A model generated the notes under the pieces. That model was not told the origin of the DNA and did no database searches. It worked only from the letters and a program-made list of their open reading frames with translations. From Betaproteobacteria bacterium UBA2293 (GTDB taxonomy: Bacteria > Pseudomonadota > Gammaproteobacteria > Burkholderiales > Rhodocyclaceae), in NCBI GenBank assembly GCA_002345845.1, contig DDWF01000083.1:1-13602 (forward strand): DNA of 13,602 nucleotides. The letters are read 5' to 3'. The position numbers and the translations under genes are program-made. Shown one piece after another: positions 7,310 through 13,602 of the stretch (its first letter is position 1; each line of letters starts with the position of its first letter).

Positions 7310-9268
7310 GTAGGCTCGCACCTGATTGCGTCCGCCATTCTTGGCCCGGTACAGCGCCTGGTCGGCGCAGCGGGTCAGATCGTCCGGTGTCTTGCCATGA
7401 TCCGGATAGGCGGCAACCCCCAGGGAAACGGTGAAGCGGATGGGGAAATCGCCATGCACGATGCACAGCGCCTCGACCGCCCCCCGCCACGCCTCGGCCC
7501 GCGCCAAGGCCGACGCCAGAGGCATGTTGGGCAGGAGGATGAGGAACTCCTCGCCACCGTAGCGGCACGCCATATCTTCGGCCCGAATGTCGGCCATCAG
7601 CGTCGCCGCCAGTATCTTCAGAACCTCATCACCAGCCTGGTGGCCATAGGTATCGTTGACCCGCTTGAAATGGTCAATGTCGAGCATGACCAGGGACAGT
7701 GGGATACCTTCGCGGCGGGCGCGCGACACCTCCCGCTCAAGCATCTCGTCAAGGTAGCGCCGGTTATACAGTCCGGTCAGACCATCGCGCACCGCTTGCT
7801 CCTGGAGAGCCGCCTGCAGGCGACTGATCTCGTCGAGCCGCAACTGCAACTGGTGATTGCTTTCGCGCAAGGCATGCTCCGCCACCTTGCGCTCACTGAC
7901 ATTGCGGGTGATGCCGAGGATCGTGCGTGGCACACCGTCGGCGTCGAACAGGTAGTTGCAGACGACCTCGGTAGACACAACGTCGCCGTTGCGACAGAGC
8001 TGTTCCAGCTCACTGGTCAGCACCTGGGCAGATCGATCGCCAGTGGAGATACGGCGCAGGTTGCGATCAATCTCTTTACTCAGGCGCGCGGCCGACTCCG
8101 CGGTCAAGGTTTCGGCCAGCGACTGCTGCAACGCCTCGCTCGCCGTGTAGCCACGCAGGTCGATGACCGAAGGGCTGATATAGGTAAAGCGCCGCGACGG
8201 TATATCGAGCGTCCAGATCACATCATGGCTGTTATCGGCCAACAAGCGATAACGCGCCTCGCTCTCGGCGAGACGGACGCTTACCGCCGCTTCCTCGCGC
8301 TCGGCCCGCAGCAGGCGAATGAGGGCCAGCGACAGGGCAAGCACGAGCAGCAGGGCGGAGACTCCCGCCACCGCCGTCATCGTTCGCCAGTTGGCCAGGT
8401 AATCCTCGCTGGCAATGCCGACGGCTACGTAGAACGGATAATCGTTAACCCGGCGATAGGCGTAAATCCGCTCGACCCCATCCAACGCAGCGTGGTAACG
8501 GATACTGCCGCTGCGCTCACCGGCCTCGATACGCATGTGCATCGGATTGTCGCGCAGGGTCTGATTGACCGTCTGCGGCTTGGCCGGCCGGCGCAGCGCC
8601 AGGCGTCCGTTATCGCTGCGGCGCAAGGTGATGACCCCGTTCGGCCCAAGATCGACGCCGTCGAACATCTTTTGCAGATGGCCGAGATCCAGCGGCGCCA
8701 TGACAACACCACGAAAGCCCCCCGCCGGATCGCGCAAGGGAACGGCAACGATCAGCATCTGGCGACCGGTGATGCGACCGGTGACAACCTGAGAAAAGAC
8801 CAGCGACCGGGCGGGATCGTCGCGCAGTTCAAGGAAGTAGTCACGATCGCCAGCCTGGGCACGCGCCAGGTCGCCGTGCGAAACATAGCGCACCAGGCCT
8901 TGAGCATCGATCACCCGATAACCGACGATCTCGGGAAAGCGAGCTGAATGCAAGGCCAGGCGGCTTTCAAGGGAGGGCCGAAAACTGGAATCGACGCCTG
9001 GCTCGAGGGCATCCAGAGGAATGCTTGCCGCCAGATGCTCGAGATCGGCATGCATCCGGCGGAAGGTGGCATCCAGCCGCGCCTCCAGTACACTGGCAAC
9101 GTTGCCGGCATCCGTCTCTGCCTGGCGGCTGGCCTGCTTGTATACCTCGCCGAGGACGAAGGTGAGTAACAGGACAGCGCCAACCAGGGTCGCCAGAAAA
9201 AAGGTGACGAGCCTGCCTTGCGGCTTGCTCAGCAGTTGAACCCATCGACGCGCCAGGTGCCCGACCAT
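7301..9268 (-). CDS. Membrane diguanylate cyclase with periplasmic sensor, PAS and GGDEF domains
   Basis: This protein probably makes cyclic di-GMP from two GTP in response to an extracytoplasmic signal. It has 655 residues. Seen: a membrane segment at about 21-41, a periplasmic region at about 45-290 that looks like a Cache/PDC sensor (DRDYF at 141-145, VVTGRITGRQMLIVAVPL), a second membrane segment at about 297-319, a PAS domain at about 335-460 ending in GITRNVSERK, a short coiled coil, and a GGDEF domain from DGLTGLYNRRYL (495-506). The active site is GGEEF (571-575). An inhibitory I-site RxxD (RAED, 562-565) precedes it by 5 residues, so product feedback is expected. I see no EAL or HD-GYP domain. 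The ATG at 9268 has no good Shine-Dalgarno sequence, only GAGG about 13 nt upstream. The ligand is unknown. It lies 64 bp behind dsbC. Confidence 0.93.
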   Translation of the reverse strand: MVGHLARRWVQLLSKPQGRLVTFFLATLVGAVLLLTFVLGEVYKQASRQAETDAGNVASVLEARLDATFRRMHADLEHLAASIPLDALEPGVDSSFRPSLESRLALHSARFPEIVGYRVIDAQGLVRYVSHGDLARAQAGDRDYFLELRDDPARSLVFSQVVTGRITGRQMLIVAVPLRDPAGGFRGVVMAPLDLGHLQKMFDGVDLGPNGVITLRRSDNGRLALRRPAKPQTVNQTLRDNPMHMRIEAGERSGSIRYHAALDGVERIYAYRRVNDYPFYVAVGIASEDYLANWRTMTAVAGVSALLLVLALSLALIRLLRAEREEAAVSVRLAESEARYRLLADNSHDVIWTLDIPSRRFTYISPSVIDLRGYTASEALQQSLAETLTAESAARLSKEIDRNLRRISTGDRSAQVLTSELEQLCRNGDVVSTEVVCNYLFDADGVPRTILGITRNVSERKVAEHALRESNHQLQLRLDEISRLQAALQEQAVRDGLTGLYNRRYLDEMLEREVSRARREGIPLSLVMLDIDHFKRVNDTYGHQAGDEVLKILAATLMADIRAEDMACRYGGEEFLILLPNMPLASALARAEAWRGAVEALCIVHGDFPIRFTVSLGVAAYPDHGKTPDDLTRCADQALYRAKNGGRNQVRAYAD

Positions 9269-9332
9269 TTGTTGATCATGCGCCTCGTGTCAACTGGAGA
9301 CAAGGCCGCCCGGAAGCAGGCCGAGCTGCCGC

Positions 9333-10037
9333 TTACTTGATCTGCGACAGCTTCTGCTCGATGCGGGCAATCGGGACCGCCCCCGGCACCCGCTCGCCAT
9401 CCGCGAAGAATATCGTCGGCGTACCGGAGATGTTCAGGCGCCGGCCGTAGTCGCGGTTGCGGGTAACCGCCGAGGTATCGCAGTCATCGCGCCCTGAAGG
9501 CGCCTTGCCCTCGACCATCCAGTCGTTCCACGCCTTGGCCCGGTCGGGCGCACACCAGATCTGCTTCGACTTGCGTACCGAGTCCTCGGAGAGGATGGGG
9601 TAAAGAAACACGTACACGGTGACATTGTCCAGCGTCTGCAGCTCACGAGCCAGGCGCTTGCAATAGCCGCAATTGGGATCCTCGAAGGTAGCCAGGACGC
9701 GCCGGCCATCGCCACGCACCTGCTTGATCGCCTGGTTAAGTGGCAGGTCGTTGAAACGGATGGCCGTCAGTTTGCGCATCCGTTCCTCGGTAACGTTTTT
9801 CATGTTGCGACCGTCGATCAACTGGCCACCGACCATGATGGCGCTGACTTTGTCGTCGGTATAGAAAATATTGCCGTCAGCGTAAACCTCGTACAACCCC
9901 AGATAACCAGCCCGAGTAACACTCTCCACCTTGGTGCCGAGACGCTCCTCCATGGCCTTCCGGATATCCGCCTCGCCCGCCGCCAGCACCGGGCAGGCGG
10001 CGGCAACGAGGGCCAGCGACAACAGTTTCTTCAACAT
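9333..10037 (-). CDS. dsbC: Periplasmic thiol:disulfide isomerase DsbC
   Basis: DsbC corrects wrong disulfides in periplasmic proteins and is kept reduced by DsbD. It has 234 residues. Seen: a signal peptide (MLKKLLSLALVAAACPVLAA, cleavage likely after residue 20), an N-terminal dimerisation domain at about 21-80, a linker helix, and a thioredoxin-fold domain with the active site CGYC (123-126) in DPNCGYCKRL and the cis-proline T206-P207 in GTPTIFF. C162 and C186 match the structural disulfide of E. coli DsbC. The Shine-Dalgarno AGGAG (10048-10044) overlaps the stop codon of the upstream hydroxylase gene and sits 6 nt before the ATG, so both genes are co-transcribed. DsbC could serve the exported c-type cytochromes of the nap system, but that link is only inference. 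Confidence 0.96.
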   Translation of the reverse strand: MLKKLLSLALVAAACPVLAAGEADIRKAMEERLGTKVESVTRAGYLGLYEVYADGNIFYTDDKVSAIMVGGQLIDGRNMKNVTEERMRKLTAIRFNDLPLNQAIKQVRGDGRRVLATFEDPNCGYCKRLARELQTLDNVTVYVFLYPILSEDSVRKSKQIWCAPDRAKAWNDWMVEGKAPSGRDDCDTSAVTRNRDYGRRLNISGTPTIFFADGERVPGAVPIARIEQKLSQIK

Positions 10038-10046
10038 GAATATCTC

Positions 10047-11207
10047 CTAGAAGGCACCAAGCGCATAACGCACCAGTGCATTTTTCACGAAAGGCAGACC
10101 ATTCGTCAGGTTCAGCCCGAAATTGCGCAGCGGCCCCATCGCAGCACCGCTCTTGAACATACGTCGCAAGCCGTCAGTGGCGCCCTGCAGCAGCAAGGTT
10201 TCCTCGCGCCGTGCCCGCTGATAGCGCTGCAACAACCGCAGGTCACCGATATCCTGCCAGGGCGGCGCTGCCGCCAGCAGCCCGGCCAGTTCACGGGCAT
10301 CCTGGAAGCCCAGGTTAATACCATGCCCGGACAGCGGATGGATACCGTGCGCCGCGTCACCAACCAGCGCCACACGTGGCGCCACGGTCTCCGGCACGCG
10401 CATCAGGCGCAGCGGGAAAGCCGCCGGCGGCGTGAGCAATTCAAGTGGCCCAAGAACACCTGCACCAGCCGCCGCAACCGTTTCACAAAAGGCAACAGGA
10501 GGTAGCGCGCACAACGCGTCAGCCTGTTCGTCGGGCGTGGACCAGACGATGGACATACGGTTCCCGGGCAAAGGCAGATAGGCCAGCACGCCATCGTCGC
10601 GAAACCACTGCCAGGCGGTGTTGCGATGCGCCAGCGTAGTGGCGAAATTGGCCACGACACCCTTTTCGCCGTAGGGCGTGTTGATTGCCGCCAGCCCAGC
10701 CGCCTGCCGCGTCCATGAGTCGCGCCCATCAGCGCCGACCAGCAGTCGTGCCGATAACGCGGTGCCGTCCTGCAGACGGAGGATCGCCGCATCATGCCGA
10801 AACTCCAGCGCCTCGGGAGCCGCCGGGCAGAACAGGGTCAGATTGGCCTGCCGCTTGGCGCTTTCCCAGAACTCGCAGGCCATCAGCGAGGACTCGAGAA
10901 TCCAGCCCAGTTCCGGCACACCGGTATCGAAGGCAGAGAAATTCAGCCGCCCACCGGCATCGCCGAATATCTGCATTTGGCGAATCGGTGCCATACGCTG
11001 CGGATCTAGATGCTTCCAGGCGCCGAGCGCTTCAAGAAAAGCAACGTTGGCCGGACTGATCGCGTAGATTCTGGCATCCCAGCCATCCGGCGCAACCGGC
11101 GGTCGACTCTCGACCAGAGCGATGCGCAGACGGCTGTCGCGCAGGGCCAGGGCCAGGCTGGCGCCGGCCAGACCGCCACCAACGATGATCAGATCAAAGT
11201 GCTGCAT
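10047..11207 (-). CDS. FAD-dependent ubiquinone biosynthesis hydroxylase (UbiH/UbiF/UbiI family)
   Basis: Members of this family are FAD monooxygenases that hydroxylate the aromatic ring during ubiquinone synthesis. The protein has 386 residues, typical for the family. Seen: the N-terminal dinucleotide-binding motif GGGLAG (10-15), RIYAISPANVAFLEALGAW (46-64), the DG motif GADGRDSWTRQ (158-168), and the second FAD motif LVGDAAHGIHPLSGHGINLGFQDA (281-304; G283-D284). I cannot decide from sequence alone which ring position it acts on, so no symbol is given (UbiH, UbiF, UbiI, UbiL and UbiM are alternatives). The ATG has no Shine-Dalgarno. A 6-bp hairpin ends 1 nt before it, and CATAAT lies 7 nt upstream (see findings). 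Its stop codon is part of the dsbC ribosome-binding site. Confidence 0.9.
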   Translation of the reverse strand: MQHFDLIIVGGGLAGASLALALRDSRLRIALVESRPPVAPDGWDARIYAISPANVAFLEALGAWKHLDPQRMAPIRQMQIFGDAGGRLNFSAFDTGVPELGWILESSLMACEFWESAKRQANLTLFCPAAPEALEFRHDAAILRLQDGTALSARLLVGADGRDSWTRQAAGLAAINTPYGEKGVVANFATTLAHRNTAWQWFRDDGVLAYLPLPGNRMSIVWSTPDEQADALCALPPVAFCETVAAAGAGVLGPLELLTPPAAFPLRLMRVPETVAPRVALVGDAAHGIHPLSGHGINLGFQDARELAGLLAAAPPWQDIGDLRLLQRYQRARREETLLLQGATDGLRRMFKSGAAMGPLRNFGLNLTNGLPFVKNALVRYALGAF

Positions 11208-11208
11208 G

Positions 11209-11224
11209 CCGGCAATTATGCCGG
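11209..11224 (-). promoter_or_regulatory. Start-proximal hairpin with an embedded -10-like CATAAT before the Ubi hydroxylase gene
   Basis: CCGGCA/TGCCGG with a 4-nt loop ends one base before the ATG at 11207. The loop region reads CATAAT (11219-11214), one mismatch from TATAAT, placed so that transcription would begin at or next to the ATG. The matching -35 is poor (TTTGCT at 17 nt or TTGCTG at 16 nt, both in the U-tract of the upstream terminator). Either a leaderless promoter or a translation-masking hairpin is possible. Confidence 0.35.
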
Positions 11225-11240
11225 TTCACGGCGGGGCAGC

Positions 11241-11269
11241 AAAACGTCAGGCGGGATTCCCGCCTGACG
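11241..11269 (-). terminator. Rho-independent terminator overlapping the 3' end of the 109-residue gene
   Basis: A perfect 11-bp stem, CGTCAGGCGGG with CCCGCCTGACG and a 3-nt loop, is followed on the minus strand by TTTT. The hairpin starts inside codon 103 of the upstream gene and contains its TGA stop, so the last residues (PSGGNPA) are encoded by the terminator itself. The U-tract is short (4 T), so termination may be partial, leaving some read-through into the Ubi hydroxylase gene. Confidence 0.75.
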
Positions 11270-11576
11270 GCGGCTTGTTCTGGCGCGGGCGCCGATTGTT
11301 GTTGGTGCGCGGACGATGTTTCTTCTGCGCATTGCCACCACCGGGTTTATTGCCCTGCGGCATCGTTGAGCGGTTCTGACCGCCAGCGGGCTCATTCCCG
11401 GAAATACGGTTGCCGGGAGCGAGCTGGATTTCCAGCTCGATGATCTCATCCCACTGTTCGTCGCTACGGTCGCGCTCCGGGATCGACAGCAATTCGCGCA
11501 GACGGCGACGATTGTCGTTGGGTGGCGGGGCAACGTTCTGAGCTTCTGGGGGGTTTTCGGGGTTCGGATTGGTCAT
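11247..11576 (-). CDS. Uncharacterised 109-residue disordered, basic-tailed protein
   Basis: I do not recognise the function. The protein has no signal peptide, membrane segment or cysteine. Residues 1-22 are rich in P, N and E. Residues 23-56 (from RRRLRELLSIPERD to the ELEIQLAP region) look like one or two short helices with alternating charge and are the only part likely to fold. Residues 57-109 are low complexity, rich in N, G, P, R, K and Q (KKHRPRTNNNRRPRQNK at 85-101), reminiscent of RNA-binding or nucleoid-associated tails. It starts 4 nt after the HU terminator T-run and has no Shine-Dalgarno sequence; its end lies in a terminator hairpin. Codon usage resembles the surroundings and the frame is open throughout, so it is probably a real gene. 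The start is uncertain. Confidence 0.7.
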   Translation of the reverse strand: MTNPNPENPPEAQNVAPPPNDNRRRLRELLSIPERDRSDEQWDEIIELEIQLAPGNRISGNEPAGGQNRSTMPQGNKPGGGNAQKKHRPRTNNNRRPRQNKPPSGGNPA

Positions 11577-11580
11577 CGCA

Positions 11581-11615
11581 AATTAAAAGCGGAGTCCGTT
11601 CGACACGGACCCCGC
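11581..11615 (-). terminator. Rho-independent terminator of the HU gene
   Basis: On the minus strand a 10-bp stem (GCGGGGTCCG with CGGACTCCGC, one G-U pair, 7-nt loop) spans 11615-11589 and is followed by TTTTAATTT. It begins about 16 nt after the HU stop codon. The T-run also resembles a -10 element (TTTAAT) placed 6 nt before the ATG of the next gene. Confidence 0.85.
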
Positions 11616-11631
11616 ATAGAGGAAAGCCTGC

Positions 11632-11928
11632 TTATTTTTTCTTGGCGGTTTTCTTGGCGGCAACGGATGCCTTGAAAGCCGTTCCGGCAGTGAATTTCGG
11701 CACGGTAGTGGCCGGAATCTTCAACGTGGCGCCGGTCTTCGGATTCTTGCCGGTGCGCGCAGCGCGCTTGGCGGACTTGAACGTGCCGAAACCAACGAGC
11801 GTGACCGACTCACCTTTGGTCACGGTGGACACCACTGCCGCGATGATGGCGGACAAGGCCTTATCGGCAGCGGCTTTGGTAATACCAGCTTCTTTTGCAG
11901 CAACTTCGACCAGCTCGGATTTATTCAT
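11632..11928 (-). CDS. HU-family nucleoid DNA-binding protein
   Basis: HU proteins are small dimers that bend and compact DNA with little sequence preference. The protein has 98 residues, slightly longer than the usual 90. Seen: the N-terminal helices MNKSELVEVAAKEAGITKAAA, then GFGTFKSAKRAARTGKNPKTG (46-66) leading into the beta-arm. N62-P63 match the DNA-intercalating proline region of HU, and PKFTAGTAFKASV is the standard C-terminal part. A lysine-rich tail AAKKTAKKK follows. It reads more like HU than IHF. The Shine-Dalgarno is a perfect AGGAGG 7 nt before the ATG, implying strong translation. A small hairpin (GCCGT/ACGGC with a 4-nt loop, about 11970-11983) lies in the likely leader. I could not pick a convincing promoter in 11942-12090. 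A terminator follows the gene, so it is probably monocistronic. Confidence 0.95.
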   Translation of the reverse strand: MNKSELVEVAAKEAGITKAAADKALSAIIAAVVSTVTKGESVTLVGFGTFKSAKRAARTGKNPKTGATLKIPATTVPKFTAGTAFKASVAAKKTAKKK

Positions 11929-11935
11929 CTAAGTG

Positions 11936-11941
11936 CCTCCT
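11936..11941 (-). promoter_or_regulatory. Perfect Shine-Dalgarno of the HU gene
   Basis: AGGAGG lies 7 nt upstream of the ATG and is the strongest ribosome-binding site in the window. It fixes the HU start and contrasts with the next two genes downstream, which have none. Confidence 0.9.
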
Positions 11942-12090
11942 AGTTACCTGTGTTTGATTAAGAAAACTGGCCGTCAGAACGGCAGCACGGTAAAAGTAGC
12001 ACACCTTTTCGCCGAAGTGTTGGGCTGGAAAGCCTTTATTCATGCCCATCGCGTCAATATTTGCAATTTACACACGGCATAGAACAGGAC

Positions 12091-12117
12091 AAAAATAAAC
12101 CCCGGCATCGCCGGGGT
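12091..12117 (-). terminator. Rho-independent terminator of the nap operon
   Basis: An 8-bp stem ACCCCGGC with GCCGGGGT, 3-nt loop GAT, is followed on the minus strand by TTATTTTT. It begins 25 nt after the napC stop and marks napC as the last gene of the operon. Confidence 0.92.
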
Positions 12118-12141
12118 CTTTTCGGGTCAGAAGAGGTCTGA

Positions 12142-12768
12142 CTATTTCTTCTCTTCCGCCGCCGGTTTCTCACCGTGGTTGATGACGACGGCCCCTTCGT
12201 TCTGCACGCCAATATGCTGATCGATGGCCGGCAACTGGTGGGCGATGCCCTTGTGGCAGTCGATACAGGTCTTGCCATCGGCAAAAGCCACAGGGTGCTG
12301 CTTGGCGGCCCGGTTACCCTGCTCGGTGTAGTCCATGTAGTCGTAATTGTGACAATTACGGCATTCCTTGGAGTCGTTCTTCTTCATGCGATTCCACTCG
12401 TTCTGGGCGAGCTGGCCGCGCTTGGCGTTGAACTTCTCGGGTGTGTCGATGGTACCGAGGATCTTGTGCAGCACTTCGTTGGAGGCGTAGATCTTGCGAA
12501 TCATCTTTGGCCCCCACTCTTTCGGCACGTGGCAATCCGGGCAGGTGGCACGGACGCCGGTGCGGTTGGTGTAGTGGATGGTGTTCTGATACTCGCGGAA
12601 GACGTTCTCCTCCATTTCGTGGCAGGAAATACAGAACTTCTCGGTATTGGTCGCCTCAAGCGCCCAGTTGAAACCACCCCAGAACACAATGCCGGCAACG
12701 AACAGGAGCAGCGCGGTAGTCAGCCCGATACGCTTGACCCAGGCTGGCATGTACTTGTTGAGACTCAT
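12142..12768 (-). CDS. napC: Membrane-anchored tetrahaem c-type cytochrome NapC (quinol dehydrogenase)
   Basis: NapC takes electrons from quinol at the inner membrane and passes them to the periplasmic NapAB complex. With the chosen start it has 208 residues. Seen: a short basic N-terminus, one membrane anchor at about 14-36, and four c-type haem motifs CISCH (46-50), CPDCH (76-80), CRNCH (136-140) and CIDCH (168-172), the NapC/NirT pattern. The frame is open up to an ATG at 12843, but that extension lies inside napB and lacks support. The choice is between two adjacent ATGs at 12771 and 12768. I use 12768, which gives better spacing from the AGGGGG stretch and shares one base with the napB stop. 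A periplasmic C-terminal tail rich in E and K follows the last haem. Confidence 0.95.
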   Translation of the reverse strand: MSLNKYMPAWVKRIGLTTALLLFVAGIVFWGGFNWALEATNTEKFCISCHEMEENVFREYQNTIHYTNRTGVRATCPDCHVPKEWGPKMIRKIYASNEVLHKILGTIDTPEKFNAKRGQLAQNEWNRMKKNDSKECRNCHNYDYMDYTEQGNRAAKQHPVAFADGKTCIDCHKGIAHQLPAIDQHIGVQNEGAVVINHGEKPAAEEKK

Positions 12769-13211
12769 CATTCCCCCTTCCTGGCAGCCGGTTTGTAATT
12801 GTTTTCGACGAGCGGCTTGGCGTCGAATTGCGGCACGTGGCACTGCATGCAGAAATAGCGCCGCGGCGAGATGTTCTTCAACTTCTTGTCTTCACGATCG
12901 AGGTAGTGCGACTTGGCGACCAGGGTGGCGCCGGTTTCTTCGGCCCGTTCCTTGGAATGGCAGTCCATGCACTTATTGAAGTTCTGCGTGATGTTGTAGC
13001 CCTTGACCGTATGCGGAATCAGCGGCGGCTGCTTCTGGAAGTCGCGCGGGATGATGTCGCTATCCTTCTCCGGGCGGAACATGTCCACCTTCGACATCTG
13101 CTCGATCGAGACATCGCCCCGTTCCGACAGCACTTTCTCCTGCGCCCCAACGACGCCGACCCCGGACAGGAGCACCGCGGACGCCAGGGCCAGAGCTGTG
13201 ATGAATCTCAT
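12768..13211 (-). CDS. napB: Periplasmic nitrate reductase dihaem cytochrome subunit NapB
   Basis: NapB is the small electron-transfer subunit that relays electrons from NapC to the catalytic NapA in the periplasm. It has 147 residues. Seen: a signal peptide (residues 1-23, ending VVGA before QEK), two haem c motifs CMDCH (81-85) and CMQCH (121-125), and histidines H67 in [11 protein letters not shown] and H102 in KSHYLDR that match the distal haem ligands of the family. [12 protein letters not shown] is a typical NapB stretch. The Shine-Dalgarno GGAGG (13225-13221) is 9 nt from the ATG and lies just behind a GC-rich stem-loop that separates it from napA. The stop overlaps the napC start, so NapC translation is probably coupled. 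Confidence 0.97.
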   Translation of the reverse strand: MRFITALALASAVLLSGVGVVGAQEKVLSERGDVSIEQMSKVDMFRPEKDSDIIPRDFQKQPPLIPHTVKGYNITQNFNKCMDCHSKERAEETGATLVAKSHYLDREDKKLKNISPRRYFCMQCHVPQFDAKPLVENNYKPAARKGE

Positions 13212-13220
13212 GATTTATTA

Positions 13221-13256
13221 CCTCCGATTTGCGGCCGCCGCTTACCCAGCGGCCGC
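13221..13256 (-). promoter_or_regulatory. GC-only stem-loop in the napA-napB gap, next to the napB ribosome-binding site
   Basis: Two copies of the self-complementary 8-mer GCGGCCGC (13249-13256 and 13231-13238) can pair to give an 8-bp all-GC stem with a 10-nt loop. An alternative is GCCGCT/AGCGGC with a 5-nt loop. Five bases later comes the napB GGAGG. No T-run follows, so this is more likely a processing, stability or attenuation element than a terminator (inference). Confidence 0.55.
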
Positions 13257-13282
13257 GTGTCGCTTGTTTTCGTTGTTCGTAC

Positions 13283-13602
13283 TCAGGCGCGAACGATCTT
13301 GACCGCACACTTCTTGTAGTCGGTTTCCTTCGAGATCGGGCAGGTGGCGTCCAGCGTCAGCTTGTTGACCAGACGCCCGGCATCGAAGAAGGGGATGAAG
13401 ACCAGGCCGCGTGGCGGCTTGTTGCGTCCCCGCGTCTCGACGCGAAGCTGGATTTCGCCGCGCCGCGAGGCGACCTTGACCTCCATGCCGCGCTGCAGAC
13501 CGCGCGCCTTGGCGTCATCCGGATGCATGAAGACGACGGCATCGGGGAAGGACTTGTACAGCTCGGGAACGCGCCGGGTCATGGTGCCGGTGTGCCAGTG
13601 TT
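13283..13602 (-). CDS. napA: Periplasmic nitrate reductase catalytic subunit NapA, C-terminal part
   Basis: NapA is the molybdopterin (bis-MGD) and [4Fe-4S] enzyme that reduces nitrate to nitrite in the periplasm. Only the last 105 residues lie in the window; the gene continues beyond the right edge. Seen: [19 protein letters not shown] at the start of the visible part and [15 protein letters not shown], followed by [42 protein letters not shown] to the stop. This is the C-terminal molybdopterin-dinucleotide-binding domain, and the HWHTG...TRRVPEL and [17 protein letters not shown] ending are characteristic of NapA rather than other members of the family. The Mo-binding cysteine and the FeS motif are outside the window. 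napB follows after 71 bp that carry a stem-loop. Confidence 0.95.
   Translation of the reverse strand, partial: HWHTGTMTRRVPELYKSFPDAVVFMHPDDAKARGLQRGMEVKVASRRGEIQLRVETRGRNKPPRGLVFIPFFDAGRLVNKLTLDATCPISKETDYKKCAVKIVRA

Noticed and set aside
7397..8947. Plus-strand open frame of 516 codons opposite the cyclase gene
   Set aside because: Same shadow effect. The minus strand encodes clear sensor, PAS and GGDEF domains.
9288..9293. Perfect TTGACA (minus strand) before the cyclase gene
   Set aside because: No acceptable -10 element at 16-18 nt, so I do not call a promoter.
12030..12060. TTGACG-type -35 upstream of the HU gene
   Set aside because: No matching -10 at proper spacing; other -10-like elements in 11950-12000 had no -35.
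12769..12843. Upstream ATG that would lengthen NapC by 25 residues
   Set aside because: The extension lies inside napB, has no family-like N-terminus, and would place a charged arginine-rich stretch before the membrane anchor. The ATG pair at 12771/12768 overlaps the napB stop and fits coupling.
13231..13256. Two NotI-type octamers as a sign of vector or linker sequence
   Set aside because: They lie in a natural operon gap between two intact nap reading frames with normal codon usage, so cloning origin is not supported.
1..13602. Search for CRISPR arrays, tRNA genes, insertion sequences, attachment sites and defence genes
   Set aside because: No repeat-spacer pattern, tRNA-like cloverleaf, transposase or integrase motif was seen. 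The window is core chromosomal sequence.

Overview
The window reads almost entirely from the minus strand and looks like a chromosomal segment of a GC-rich betaproteobacterium. Three things suggest this: the gram-negative order of the division and cell wall (dcw) genes, a periplasmic nitrate reductase operon ending in napC, and betaproteobacterial-looking HU, DsbC and ubiquinone hydroxylase genes. A member of the Rhodocyclales (Dechloromonas/Azonexus-like) is my best guess. It is an inference from gene content and protein style, not a database result. I see no rRNA, tRNA, CRISPR array, insertion sequence or phage gene.

Layout in the direction of transcription (high to low coordinates). (1) 13602-12091: the 3' end of napA, then napB and napC, closed by a strong Rho-independent terminator. 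These encode the catalytic subunit, dihaem partner and tetrahaem quinol dehydrogenase of periplasmic nitrate reduction. A GC-only stem-loop lies between napA and napB. (2) 11941-11581: an HU-type nucleoid protein with a perfect Shine-Dalgarno sequence and its own terminator. (3) 11576-11241: a 109-residue, mostly disordered, basic protein that I do not recognise. It starts 4 nt after the HU terminator, and its last codons lie inside another terminator hairpin. (4) 11207-9333: a UbiH/UbiF/UbiI-type FAD hydroxylase followed 9 nt later by dsbC. (5) 9268-7301: a membrane diguanylate cyclase with periplasmic sensor, PAS and GGEEF domains. (6) 7300-6999: an intergenic region with hairpins behind the cyclase gene, an AT-rich stretch with a nested inverted repeat, a sigma70-like promoter and phased MraZ-type boxes. 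(7) 6998-1: the start of the dcw cluster, mraZ-rsmH-ftsL-ftsI-murE-murF-mraY, with mraY cut by the window edge.

The dcw part is extremely compact. All six junctions are stop/start overlaps of 1 or 4 bp, so one transcript from the mraZ promoter with translational coupling is the natural reading. It supplies the division regulator MraZ, the 16S rRNA methyltransferase RsmH, the divisome proteins FtsL and FtsI, and the MurE, MurF and MraY steps that build lipid I with meso-diaminopimelate. The promoter -10 element and leader carry TGGG-type repeats on a 10-bp phase, as expected for MraZ autoregulation.

The window is mainly housekeeping. The parts most worth a second look are the MraZ operator, the unexplained AT-rich inverted repeat upstream of it, the 109-residue protein flanked by terminators, the start region of the Ubi hydroxylase (no Shine-Dalgarno, possibly leaderless), the napA-napB stem-loop, and a compositionally odd patch inside rsmH.
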